A program made the position numbers and the translations under genes. Shown here piece by piece: positions 1 through 7,965 of a stretch of DNA of 64,000 bases (position 1 is the stretch's first letter; each line of letters begins with the position of its first letter). The stretch spans positions 37,489 through 101,488 of the forward strand of contig JACQXX010000083.1 of the NCBI GenBank assembly GCA_016208495.1, written 5' to 3'. A model generated the notes under the pieces. The model had not been told where the DNA came from. It searched no databases and saw nothing but the letters and a program-made list of their open reading frames with translations. This stretch comes from Acidobacteriota bacterium (GTDB taxonomy: Bacteria > Acidobacteriota > Blastocatellia > Chloracidobacteriales > Chloracidobacteriaceae).

Positions 1-846
1 CCGGCTAATGCCATTGCCCTTGAAACTCCAAACATGCTGCACCTGATGTTTTTTGCCCTCGTGGTGGGTGTTGCCATTACACTGATTCCGGCTGAATCAG
101 CCACACCAGTGCTTCAATTCCTTGAAGGAGCGTTTGCGGTAACCTCGAAAATCGTGGAAATGATTATGTATCTGGCGCCCTATGCGGTGGCCTGCCTGCT
201 TTTCACCAATACCGCCCGATTCGGGTTGGAGTTGCTCCAGGCACTGTCCTGGTTTGTGCTGACCGTTTTGCTCGGCCTGAGCTTGCAAATGTTTGGGGTG
301 TATTCGCTTTCGGTGTATTTTTTATCTGGACTCTCCCCGCTGGATTTCTTTCGTCGAATGGAAGTTGTGATTTTAACAGCGTTTTCGACTTCATCTTCAA
401 ACGCCACGCTCCCAACGGCACTGCGAATTTCAGAAGAAAATTTAGGTGTTCCACGTGACATCAACACCTTTGTGCTGACCATCGGAGCAACCGCCAATCA
501 AAATGGCACCGCGCTTTATGAAGGTGTTACAGTCCTCTTTCTGGCCCAACTGGCTGGTGTTGACCTCACACTTGGACAACAGTTGCTGGTGGTGTATCTG
601 GCAATTTTGGGCGGAGTTGGCACCGCAGGCGTTCCGTCAGGTTCAATTCCCTTTATTGTTGCGATTCTGGCCATGATTGGGGTGCCACCGACGTTGATTG
701 CGATTATTCTCGGCGTAGACCGCATCCTGGACATGTGCCGAACGACCCTCAATGTCGTTGGCGATATCACGGTGGCAACCTATGTGGCCAGATCTGAAGG
801 CTATGAACTGCTCAAAACGGCACCCGCGAACAATGACCTGTTGTAA
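1..846 (+). CDS. Dicarboxylate/amino acid:cation symporter (DAACS family), 5' truncated by window edge
   Basis: This is the C-terminal 281 residues of a sodium- or proton-coupled dicarboxylate/glutamate symporter of the inner membrane. The frame is open from base 1, so the first visible Met at base 34 is internal and roughly a third of the protein lies outside the window. Family hallmarks are the serine-rich re-entrant loop followed by TLP (SSSNATLP), the NQNGTA segment that corresponds to the NMxGT cation/substrate motif, and the final helix GVDRILDMCRTTLNVVGD with the conserved Asp and Asn/Arg region used for substrate binding. Several long hydrophobic helices are visible. Substrate (glutamate, aspartate, succinate or fumarate) cannot be decided. 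It stands alone, followed by about 185 bases without a recognisable terminator. Confidence 0.88.
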   Translation, partial: PANAIALETPNMLHLMFFALVVGVAITLIPAESATPVLQFLEGAFAVTSKIVEMIMYLAPYAVACLLFTNTARFGLELLQALSWFVLTVLLGLSLQMFGVYSLSVYFLSGLSPLDFFRRMEVVILTAFSTSSSNATLPTALRISEENLGVPRDINTFVLTIGATANQNGTALYEGVTVLFLAQLAGVDLTLGQQLLVVYLAILGGVGTAGVPSGSIPFIVAILAMIGVPPTLIAIILGVDRILDMCRTTLNVVGDITVATYVARSEGYELLKTAPANNDLL

Positions 847-1031
847 AAAACAGGCTTCACAGGTCAGAAGCCATAATCAATCAACCCTGCTGGTAACGAA
901 CTGGTACCACACAAGTTAAAATTCAGCATCTTCCCAGCCGGATGCACTTGCTGATTTTCGCATCCGGCTCACAATGAAATCGTGATAAAATAACTGCTTC
1001 TTGTTACTTTCGGATCGGAGAGACGCTTATT

Positions 1032-2078
1032 GTGAAACGACAGAACCTCATTACCGCATTGGTTGGACTTGGATTGGCAGGTGGCTGGGTATGGCGGTAT
1101 CAACGCCGTCCGCGCGATATTCGGTGGATTGATTATGCCGGTGAAATCCATCATCCGATGGCCAGTAATTTTGCCGTGGTGGATGAAGTGAGACTCCATT
1201 TTCAGGAAAAAGGACTGCACAATCCAGACCCCCTGATGCTCCTTCATGGGTTTGGGTCATCCAATTTCACGTGGAAAGATTGTCTCAATCCGTTGGCTGA
1301 AGATGGATATCGAGTAATCGCACCAGATCTGAAAGGATTTGGCTTTTCGGAAAAACCAGCGGATGGGCGCTATCATGTTCAGGATCAGGCACAACTGATG
1401 ATTGGATTGCTTGATCAACTTGAAATTGAGCAGGCAACGCTATGTGGGACTTCGTATGGAGCCGCCGTAGCTCTGGCCTGTGCGTTAATGTGGCCAGGTC
1501 GGGTCAAACGGCTGATCTTAATTGATGCGGCTTACAATGATGCTCCGCTCCACCAACCACTTTCGACAGCACATCTTGCCCTGGCCCGAACCTATGGAGT
1601 CGCAGAAGCCACAATCCCAATCCTTTTTGGTTCCAAGGTTTTTGTGCGCAATAGCGTCAAGACGATGTTTGCCGATCCATCACTGGTTGATGCGGAACGG
1701 ACACAAGCCTATTTCCGACCCGTTCAATCAATCAATTGTCAGCAGGCATTTATGACTGGCGCCCGTCAATGGGATCTGAACTGGCTTGAACTGGAATTAA
1801 GCGCCATCACTGTCCCAACACTGATCCTTTGGGGTGAGCAAGACCGGATCATCCCGCTTCATCTCGGTGGACAACTGCACCTGGCAATTCCACAGTCTGA
1901 GTTTTATGTGCTTCCGAAATGTGGTCACGTTCCACAGGAAGAACGCCCCCTTGAAACTGTTGAACTGATGATCGATTTTTTGCGGCGGACAGATATTCGA
2001 ACACTTCCTGAAAAATTTCCTGAAGACGGTCCGGTTTCCGCACCACCCCCCGTCGAATATGGTGATTTAGACAGCTAA
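1032..2078 (+). CDS. Alpha/beta-fold hydrolase with N-terminal membrane anchor
   Basis: A 348-residue alpha/beta hydrolase. The oxyanion-hole motif HGFGSS is at residues 72-77, the nucleophile elbow GTSYG puts the catalytic Ser at 141, the acid is probably Asp271 in WGEQDRIIP, and the base is His299 in CGHVP. The full triad is therefore present. Residues 6-22 are hydrophobic and precede an arginine-rich stretch, which suggests an uncleaved anchor or an inefficient signal. The GTG start at 1032 is preceded by a purine-rich GGAGAGA at about 1016-1022. Sequence resemblance is to the broad esterase/epoxide hydrolase/C-C hydrolase group, and the substrate cannot be assigned. It is separated from the next gene by only 27 bases and may be co-transcribed with it. 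Confidence 0.85.
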   Translation: MKRQNLITALVGLGLAGGWVWRYQRRPRDIRWIDYAGEIHHPMASNFAVVDEVRLHFQEKGLHNPDPLMLLHGFGSSNFTWKDCLNPLAEDGYRVIAPDLKGFGFSEKPADGRYHVQDQAQLMIGLLDQLEIEQATLCGTSYGAAVALACALMWPGRVKRLILIDAAYNDAPLHQPLSTAHLALARTYGVAEATIPILFGSKVFVRNSVKTMFADPSLVDAERTQAYFRPVQSINCQQAFMTGARQWDLNWLELELSAITVPTLILWGEQDRIIPLHLGGQLHLAIPQSEFYVLPKCGHVPQEERPLETVELMIDFLRRTDIRTLPEKFPEDGPVSAPPPVEYGDLDS

Positions 2079-2105
2079 ATACCTCTGAAAGTTGAGGTTT
2101 TGTTT

Positions 2106-3266
2106 ATGGCAATACAACGCAACGACTGGAGTCTGCAGCGGAAAGGCATCATGGACCAGGAACGCCACGCTGAGCGTGTCCGTGAAGCAATCAAAAAAAA
2201 TCTGGGCTCAATTGTGTCAAATGAATCCATCATCCTGTCGGATGGGAAGAAGTCAGTGAAGATTCCGCTTCGATCTCTGGATGAGTACAAATTCCGCTTT
2301 GACTATCGCAAACAAAAACAGGTCGCCCAGGGCGATGGTCATTCGCAGGTTGGAGATGTGGTGGCTCGGGAAGGAAAACCAGGGAAAGGACAGGGAAAAG
2401 GACAGGCTGGGAATCAGGAAGGACAGGAATTCTACGAAGCCGAAGTAAACATTGACGAAATCGCGGCTTTGATTTTTGAAGATCTGGCCTTGCCCTTTCT
2501 TGAGGAAAAAGCCAAACAGGCGGTGCCCTCCCGCTCGACCCGGTTCACTGAAATCCGACGGACTGGGATTATGTCCAATTTAGATAAAAAGCGGACGGTT
2601 CTTGAAAATATCAAGCGCAATGCAATGGAAAAAAAGCGGGTTGGCGTTGGAGGATTTCGCAAAGAAGACCTGCGTTTTAAAAGCTGGGAAGAAACGGTTC
2701 GCTATGAATCAAATGCGGTTGTCATTGCCATGATGGACGTTTCTGGATCAATGGGCGAGTTCAAAAAATATATCGCCCGCAGTTTTTACTTCTGGATGGT
2801 GCGGTTTCTTCGGACGAAATACGATACCGTCAAAATCGTATTCATCAGCCATCATACCGAAGCAAAAGAAGTGACAGAGGAGCAGTTTTTTACGCAAGGT
2901 GAATCAGGTGGAACAGTTGTCTCAAGTGCCTACAAACTGGCTCTCGAAATCATCAAGGATCGGTTTCCACCCCGTGACTGGAATATCTACCCGTTTCATT
3001 TCTCTGATGGGGATAACTACTACTCAGACAATGATGAAGCGGTTCGCCTGGCGGACGAGCTCATCAAAACCTGCAATCTGTTTGGGTATGGGGAAATTGG
3101 GGATGAAGGTGTCTCAAGCTATCGCCGTTCCTCAGGGGCACTTCTTTCAGTTTTTAAGGAGCACCTCAAAAACAAAGCCCGATTTATCGGTGTTCGCATT
3201 GATAATAAAGAGGATGTTTATCCGGCTTTAAAGGAATTTTTTGGGGTTCGGGGGATCAAAGTGTAA
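2106..3266 (+). CDS. yhbH: YhbH/YeaH family protein (DUF444), von Willebrand A-like
   Basis: A 386-residue member of the DUF444 family (Bacillus YhbH, E. coli YeaH). The N-terminal half is basic and includes a Gly/Lys/Gln-rich linker at about residues 88-106. The C-terminal half is a von Willebrand A-like domain with the metal-site motif DVSGS at residues 211-215 and conserved HHTEAKEV and GGTVVSSAY segments. I place the start at ATG 2106, eight bases after GAGG (2094-2097), rather than the upstream TTG. In many bacteria this gene sits between the kinase prkA and spoVR in a stress or sporulation operon. Neither partner is here, and the neighbours are a hydrolase and lexA. The molecular function of the family is not established. 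Confidence 0.9.
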   Translation: MAIQRNDWSLQRKGIMDQERHAERVREAIKKNLGSIVSNESIILSDGKKSVKIPLRSLDEYKFRFDYRKQKQVAQGDGHSQVGDVVAREGKPGKGQGKGQAGNQEGQEFYEAEVNIDEIAALIFEDLALPFLEEKAKQAVPSRSTRFTEIRRTGIMSNLDKKRTVLENIKRNAMEKKRVGVGGFRKEDLRFKSWEETVRYESNAVVIAMMDVSGSMGEFKKYIARSFYFWMVRFLRTKYDTVKIVFISHHTEAKEVTEEQFFTQGESGGTVVSSAYKLALEIIKDRFPPRDWNIYPFHFSDGDNYYSDNDEAVRLADELIKTCNLFGYGEIGDEGVSSYRRSSGALLSVFKEHLKNKARFIGVRIDNKEDVYPALKEFFGVRGIKV

Positions 3267-3297
3267 CGAAACTTAACCCGACTTTAATTTCGAGTCA

Positions 3298-3346
3298 CAA
3301 ACGGGCAACTGGTAGAACCATTTTTTCACCGTTGCCCGTTTGTTTT
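3298..3346. terminator. Bidirectional hairpin terminator between convergent genes
   Basis: A 12-bp perfect stem (CAAACGGGCAAC, 3298-3309, with its complement at 3331-3342) is followed by TTTT on the plus strand. A second outer pairing, ACTTTAATTTC at 3281-3291 with GAAATTAAAGT at 3360-3370, nests around it. It lies between yhbH (+) and the zinc-ribbon gene (-), where a two-way terminator is expected. Confidence 0.75.
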
Positions 3347-3363
3347 CTGCAAATCGTTTGAAA

Positions 3364-3771
3364 TTAAAGTGCCGACGCGCTATCCGATGAGGAGGAAAGC
3401 TGAGGGTCGGTGCCAAAGAGAAGTTGGGCTTCCAGAGGTGTTTCCACCTTTTCGTGGGCAAAGGAAAGAATCATTTTGAGATGATCGTCATTCAGTACCC
3501 GGTGAGCAATTTCCAGGTCAAGGGGTTTGGTATAACAATCCGGGCAGGAAATGACCTGGACGATTCCCCGGCGCAGGTAAGTGAGGTCAGATGGGGCGCC
3601 ACAAAAGGAACAATGGGTCACAAGGTAAGAAAGGACTTCTTCCACAACCTGAAAATTGATTCCAGACGGTTGTTCTGTAAGCGTTAATGCAAGTTTTGCC
3701 AGCAAAAGATAGGACTCAGTGTAGTGTTTTTTTAAACACTGAGTTGATTGATCAGAAGAAACAAACTGCAT
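3364..3771 (-). CDS. Small zinc-ribbon protein of unknown function
   Basis: A 135-residue protein with two CxxC pairs (Cys54/Cys57 in CSFCGAP and Cys76/Cys79 in CPDC), a typical treble-clef or zinc-ribbon arrangement. An N-terminal helical region and an acidic, serine-rich C-terminus (SSSSDSASAL) flank it. No membrane segment or signal peptide is visible. It starts at ATG 3771 after a purine-rich stretch and lies 97 bases downstream of lexA in the same direction, so the two may share the lexA promoter. I do not recognise a named family. The N-terminal part of some ClpX-type zinc domains looks superficially similar, but no AAA domain follows. Confidence 0.65.
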   Translation of the reverse strand: MQFVSSDQSTQCLKKHYTESYLLLAKLALTLTEQPSGINFQVVEEVLSYLVTHCSFCGAPSDLTYLRRGIVQVISCPDCYTKPLDLEIAHRVLNDDHLKMILSFAHEKVETPLEAQLLFGTDPQLSSSSDSASAL

Positions 3772-3868
3772 ATTTCACTTCTCTTTTTTTCAAATATGGC
3801 AGTTCCCAGTGTTACCCTGGATGGAACTGACATTGGGTTCCCCTGGCCAAATTAAGCGCATCAGATCA

Positions 3869-4474
3869 CTACCGTTGATATTTTCGAATTAAACCAATTA
3901 CCACACCTTGAACCTGAACTCGTTCAGGCGCAACCACGATTGATTGATATTCTGGATTGGCTGGTTCAAGCCGAACCTGATCAAGTTCCGAATAAAATCG
4001 TTTCACAGTTGCCTCCTGATGGTCAATCAAGGCAACCACAGTCTGTCCATTCTCTGCGGTCGAGCGTGAATCAACGACGATCAAGTCGCCATTACAGATT
4101 TGCTCGCCAATCATTGAATTTCCGCGAACTCGAAGGGCAAATGTCTTTTGGCGACCCAATAGGGAACGTGGAATCGAAATGGTCTCCTGATTTAATACGG
4201 CTTCAATCGGATACCCTGCCGCAATGACCCCTAAGAGAGGAATCTCGCATTCGGAATCATTTCCACTCGGGGAAACAAGCTCAATTCCTCGCCGGGCATT
4301 GGGAATCCGGCGAATACATCCATCTTTTTCCAATTCAGAAAGTAAATGATGAACCGAAGCCGGTGACCGCAATCCTAATTGCTCTTGAATCTCACTGATT
4401 GTCGGAGCAAAACCATGGGTTTCAACAAATCGGCGAATGCTCGTGAGGAGTTCTTGCTGACGTGGAGTTATCAC
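3869..4474 (-). CDS. lexA: LexA repressor (SOS regulator)
   Basis: A 201-residue LexA, the usual length. Residues 1-65 form the winged helix-turn-helix (GFAPTISEIQEQLGL and SPASVHHLLSELE). The auto-cleavage site is Ala86-Gly87 in VIAAGY, and the S24 peptidase dyad is Ser120 (GNSM) and Lys158 (ATVKRF). It therefore should both bind DNA and self-cleave on RecA filaments. The start is GTG at 4472-4474, preceded by AGGGTG on the minus strand. The recognition helix cannot be matched to a known box by eye, but the upstream region carries three TTCGAAAA copies that are good operator candidates. A zinc-ribbon gene follows on the same strand. Confidence 0.95.
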   Translation of the reverse strand: MITPRQQELLTSIRRFVETHGFAPTISEIQEQLGLRSPASVHHLLSELEKDGCIRRIPNARRGIELVSPSGNDSECEIPLLGVIAAGYPIEAVLNQETISIPRSLLGRQKTFALRVRGNSMIGEQICNGDLIVVDSRSTAENGQTVVALIDHQEATVKRFYSELDQVRLEPANPEYQSIVVAPERVQVQGVVIGLIRKYQR

Positions 4475-4518
4475 AATTCACCCTATTAAACCATAACTTC
4501 AATTTCTCAAAAACAATT

Positions 4519-4557
4519 TTCGAAAACAATAGAAATATATTCGAAAATATTCGAAAA
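4519..4557. promoter_or_regulatory. Candidate LexA operator cluster (three TTCGAAAA repeats)
   Basis: TTCGAAAA occurs at 4519-4526, 4540-4547 and 4550-4557, that is at 21- and 10-base spacings, close to two and one helical turns. Each core TTCGAA is itself a palindrome. The cluster lies 45-83 bases upstream of the lexA start codon, where an autoregulatory operator is expected. It is not the Bacillus (GAAC-N4-GTTC) or E. coli (CTG-N10-CAG) box, so assignment to LexA is inference from position and symmetry. Confidence 0.45.
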
Positions 4558-4719
4558 AAAGTCAAGTAAAAAGCTAGTCGTCAATAAGTTACATTTTGCG
4601 GCACTACCTGCTTGACAATATTTGTCACCAACTCATCATCTATGATGTAAGGGCTGAATCAATAAAAATTTAAATGTTCAGTATAAAGCACTTAGCAAAC
4701 TTCATAAAACATCACAGGT

Positions 4720-4736
4720 TTGGCACGCCATTTGAT
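4720..4736 (+). promoter_or_regulatory. Sigma-54-type promoter upstream of the pilin gene
   Basis: The -24 element TTGGCAC (4720-4726) is followed by five bases and a -12 element TTGAT (4732-4736). This matches the RpoN consensus TGGCAC-N5-TTGCW except that the -12 GC is GA. It lies about 125 bases before the pilin ATG. RpoN control of pilA through PilSR is established in other bacteria. The -12 mismatch keeps this tentative. Confidence 0.45.
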
Positions 4737-4862
4737 TCAAGGGAAGTCACAATTCAAGCACTCAATTTCAAGGGGATTAGTTCATTTTCCAACATTTCAT
4801 CCCCTTATTCACAACACACATTTGGGGTTGACCCATCAACCAAACATAGGGAGAGACTGAGC

Positions 4863-5360
4863 ATGAAGAAGCAAAAGGGATTTTCACTTATCGAATTGCT
4901 GATCGTGGTTGCGATCATTGGTATTATCGCCGCTATCGCCATTCCAAACCTGCTGGCCGCCCGTCGTTCAGCCAACACGGCTTCCGCCATTCAAACAATT
5001 CGTAACCTCCATAGCGCCAACGTTGTATACCAGACCAGCCTGGGCAAAGGCAGCTTTGGTCCTTCGATTTCAGATTTGGGCGGAACAGGCGACAACCAGG
5101 CAGGCTTCCTTGACAACACCATTACCCAATCAGATTCTGCTGGCCCAGCCACTGCCAAGAGCGGATATCTGCTCACCTACACTCAGATGGCAGCCATGGC
5201 AGGCGCAGCGCCGACATATACCGTCACCAACACCCCGGTTACACAAAGCGGTGTTACCCGCACTGGAAATGATCAATTCTTTTGTGATGAAACAGGCGTG
5301 ATTCGGCATTCAGCGGCTCCAGCTACTGCCGCTACTTCCGCGAGTGACCCAATTGAGTAA
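4863..5360 (+). CDS. pilA: Type IV major pilin-like protein (PilA family)
   Basis: A 165-residue class III-signal prepilin. The leader MKKQKG is followed by FSLIELLIVVAIIGII, giving PilD cleavage after Gly6 and the conserved Glu at position +5 of the mature protein. The hydrophobic N-terminal alpha-helix (about residues 7-30) is intact. The rest is a compact Ala/Thr/Ser-rich globular domain with a single late Cys (FFCDE), so no disulphide loop of the Pseudomonas kind is apparent. The start is set by AGGGAGAG at 4848-4855, seven bases before ATG 4863; the frame stays open further upstream but without leader features. A sigma-54-like promoter lies upstream and a strong terminator directly downstream, so it is monocistronic. 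It could be a minor pilin or pseudopilin, but the high hydrophobicity and isolated strong terminator favour a major pilin. Confidence 0.9.
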   Translation: MKKQKGFSLIELLIVVAIIGIIAAIAIPNLLAARRSANTASAIQTIRNLHSANVVYQTSLGKGSFGPSISDLGGTGDNQAGFLDNTITQSDSAGPATAKSGYLLTYTQMAAMAGAAPTYTVTNTPVTQSGVTRTGNDQFFCDETGVIRHSAAPATAATSASDPIE

Positions 5361-5399
5361 GCTTTCATCAAATTTGACTATTGCTTATCAATAGCAACC

Positions 5400-5438
5400 A
5401 AAAGGCAGGAGAAAATTTCTCCTGCCTTTTGTATTTTT
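5400..5438 (+). terminator. Rho-independent terminator of the pilin gene
   Basis: A 13-14 bp stem (AAAAGGCAGGAGAAA paired with the complement ending at 5430) with a short loop is followed by a T-rich tail, 40 bases after the pilin stop codon. Confidence 0.85.
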
Positions 5439-5605
5439 AGCCATCACTTCAGCTCTGACTTTACACCTCGTCAAATCTCCAATAACATCGGTAATCTGTT
5501 GTGCCAGCTACTTTTAAGTTTCTCTGTAAATCGCTGTTACAACAGGCTCTTCATTCATACCGAACCCACCACTTCAATCTTTACTGCACTTATTACGAGG
5601 TTGTT

Positions 5606-6817
5606 ATGTCAACAGGTCCATCCAAAGAAACTGAAGCTTTTGCACGCCCCAACTCCAAACGGCTCGCCCACCGATTTGATGAAGTTGGTTTCTCGGAAAT
5701 TGTCAGGATTCGCAATCGGGTCATGGAACTCAAAGCCACAGGTGAAACCATCTTCCAGTTTGAAGGCGGCGAACCCTATATGAACACGCCTGATTTTGTG
5801 AAGGAAGCCGCAATCCAGGCCCTTCACGAAAATAAAACCCGCTATGCTCCGTCAAGTGGAATCAAACCTTTAGTTGATGCCATTACCGAAAAACTCCGCA
5901 CGAAAAATAAAATTCCCGCCCAATCTGAACACGTTATCGTGGGCAATGGCGGGATGCAGGGACTCTATGGTGCCTTCAATTCCATTTTGGACCCAGGGGA
6001 TGAAGTTCTTTTATTCTCTCCACATTGGACTCCGACCCGCGATCTGATTTATATGTCAGGCGGTCAGGTCGTCAGTATTAACACGTTCCAGGCCCGACAA
6101 ACCGGAATTTCCCAGACGTTGCAGGCGCATCTCAGCCCAAAAAGCCGGGCCATCCTCCTCAATACCCCACAAAATCCAACTGGAATTGTTTTTACCCGTG
6201 CTGAAATTGAAGAAGTGGCTGCCTTTGCCCAAACACACGATCTGGTAGTCATTGCCGATGAAGCATATGAAGACCTGGTGTATGAGCAGGAACACATTTC
6301 AATTGCATCACTGCCTGGCATGTATGAACGCACGATCAGTGTGTATACACTTTCGAAAAGTTATGCCATGACAGGATGGCGGCTCGGATATGCGATTGCC
6401 GCCGAACCATTTATCACCGGGTTGAAAAAATCCATATTATATTCTTCGAATGGAGTCAGTACCCCAACTCAGTGGGCCGCCGTGGCAGCACTCTCAACAC
6501 CTTCGGACTTTATCGAAAAAGCCTTTGAAGGATATCAATACCGCCGCTCATTGATGGTGGACGGACTCAATGCCCTGGGATTTCGCTGTAGTCCACCTCC
6601 GGCTGGGGCGTTTTATGCGTTTCCAGATATTTCCTCAATCGCCGCTGACAGCACGGCTTTTTCCCGCGAGCTTTTAGATAAAGCGCATATCGCCACGGTT
6701 CCAGGCGTCGTTTTTGGGAAAGAAGGCGAAGGACATCTTCGGTTTAGTTACTCGCTGGCTCCAGAAGTTATTGAAAAAGGGCTTGAGTCCCTCGGTACCT
6801 ACCTTAAAAACCGCTAA
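5606..6817 (+). CDS. PLP-dependent class I/II aminotransferase (AspC-like, fold type I)
   Basis: A 403-residue aminotransferase with the full set of fold-type I residues: the NTPQNPTG motif (Asn190), ADEAY (Asp218, pyridine nitrogen), the PLP lysine Lys251 in LSKSYAMTGWRLGY with Arg259, and a C-terminal substrate Arg in LRFSYS. Transamination between an amino acid and a 2-oxo acid in the cytoplasm follows from this. The sequence is of the aspartate/aromatic/alanine subgroup I-gamma type, so the exact amino donor is uncertain. I chose ATG 5606 because ACGAGG lies five bases before it; the longer frame back to 5501 has no ribosome site. A methyltransferase gene begins 20 bases downstream and is probably co-transcribed. 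Confidence 0.9.
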   Translation: MSTGPSKETEAFARPNSKRLAHRFDEVGFSEIVRIRNRVMELKATGETIFQFEGGEPYMNTPDFVKEAAIQALHENKTRYAPSSGIKPLVDAITEKLRTKNKIPAQSEHVIVGNGGMQGLYGAFNSILDPGDEVLLFSPHWTPTRDLIYMSGGQVVSINTFQARQTGISQTLQAHLSPKSRAILLNTPQNPTGIVFTRAEIEEVAAFAQTHDLVVIADEAYEDLVYEQEHISIASLPGMYERTISVYTLSKSYAMTGWRLGYAIAAEPFITGLKKSILYSSNGVSTPTQWAAVAALSTPSDFIEKAFEGYQYRRSLMVDGLNALGFRCSPPPAGAFYAFPDISSIAADSTAFSRELLDKAHIATVPGVVFGKEGEGHLRFSYSLAPEVIEKGLESLGTYLKNR

Positions 6818-6837
6818 CTTCAGGAAATCCTGTCGCT

Positions 6838-7824
6838 TTGCCATCTGACACTATGCACGCTTCACCACCTCCGGCAGCCTCGTCATCGCCACCAGCGAAT
6901 CACCCTGAATGGAAGTTTCTCTATCAGAGCGAAGGCTGCCCAATTTTTTTCGACCCAACCAGTCATCTCTTTCATTCGATTGTCCTGCTTGAAGAAACCA
7001 CATCCTTGTACCAGGAACAGTTCTATGAAGCTGGTTCCGCAGCCCGTTTTTTTTCGCCGATTGAAGTGGTAACCCGCTTCTTTCGGCGGTGGCGAGCTGC
7101 CTACATCGCACGGTTTGTTCAATCAACCGGCGGTGTACTTGATATTGGCTGTGGAAATGCCTATGTACTCTACTATCTTCGTGAAGATCACAAGGTTCCA
7201 GTGGTGATAGGTACCCAGGTCTCTGCAACGGCTCAAGCCTTTGCCCGCGAGAAACTCGGAATTGACGTTCGACTCGGGGAACTCCCAGTCCTGCGGCCTG
7301 ACCTTCCTACTTTTTCAGTCATCACGGCCTGGCATGTTTTTGAACATGTGGCCGACTATGAAAATTACTTCAAGGAAAGCTGGGAGATGTTGGCACCTGG
7401 CGGACATTTGATTCTTGAGGTTCCAAATGCCCAAAGCTGGACAGTTGGATTTTCCGGCCCAGGTTGGATGGGGTGGGACCCGCCTCACCATGTAGTTCAT
7501 TTCACACCCGATGGGTTGGATAAACTCTTGAAAAAACATGGGTTTCAACCTGTTGCAAGGTCCACGTTTTCACTTGAATACAGCGTCTTTACTTCGCTTC
7601 AATCTATTTGCAACCGATTTTCACGGCTGCGAAATGCATTTTACGATGGGTTGCGACGTGTTGGTGGAAATCGTCCCCCTCTCTGGTTGATCCTGTTTCA
7701 GGGAGTATGCTTTTCCATTCTGTTTTTTCCAGTTCTTCTGATCAATCTACTACTTACCCCAACACCGTGGGGTGAAGTTCTCCATGTCATTGCCCAAAAG
7801 CCAGCACGCACTGCGTCAAACTGA
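6838..7824 (+). CDS. Class I SAM-dependent methyltransferase (Methyltransf_23 type) with C-terminal hydrophobic segment
   Basis: A 328-residue protein. SAM-binding motif I is GVLDIGCGN (about residues 97-105), followed by a motif II-like segment with AWHVFEHV and APGGHLILEVPNAQSW. This is the pattern of methyltransferases that modify lipids, quinones or polysaccharide tips. The C-terminus carries a long hydrophobic stretch (LILFQGVCFSILFFPVLLIN), suggesting membrane association. The TTG at 6838 has AGGAA 11 bases upstream; ATG 6853 (MHASPP) is an alternative that would shorten it by five residues. The substrate is unknown. Confidence 0.82.
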   Translation: MPSDTMHASPPPAASSSPPANHPEWKFLYQSEGCPIFFDPTSHLFHSIVLLEETTSLYQEQFYEAGSAARFFSPIEVVTRFFRRWRAAYIARFVQSTGGVLDIGCGNAYVLYYLREDHKVPVVIGTQVSATAQAFAREKLGIDVRLGELPVLRPDLPTFSVITAWHVFEHVADYENYFKESWEMLAPGGHLILEVPNAQSWTVGFSGPGWMGWDPPHHVVHFTPDGLDKLLKKHGFQPVARSTFSLEYSVFTSLQSICNRFSRLRNAFYDGLRRVGGNRPPLWLILFQGVCFSILFFPVLLINLLLTPTPWGEVLHVIAQKPARTASN

Positions 7825-7965
7825 CCCAACTCACCTGGGTACCACGACTGCATTTTTTACTTGACCCGACCAATCACTCAAAGTCAGACTGTCTGGTATC
7901 TTCATAGGTTCCTATTTTTTCCAAGATCACCTATCCCCCAATTCTTTTTGTACACGAGTGTCACC

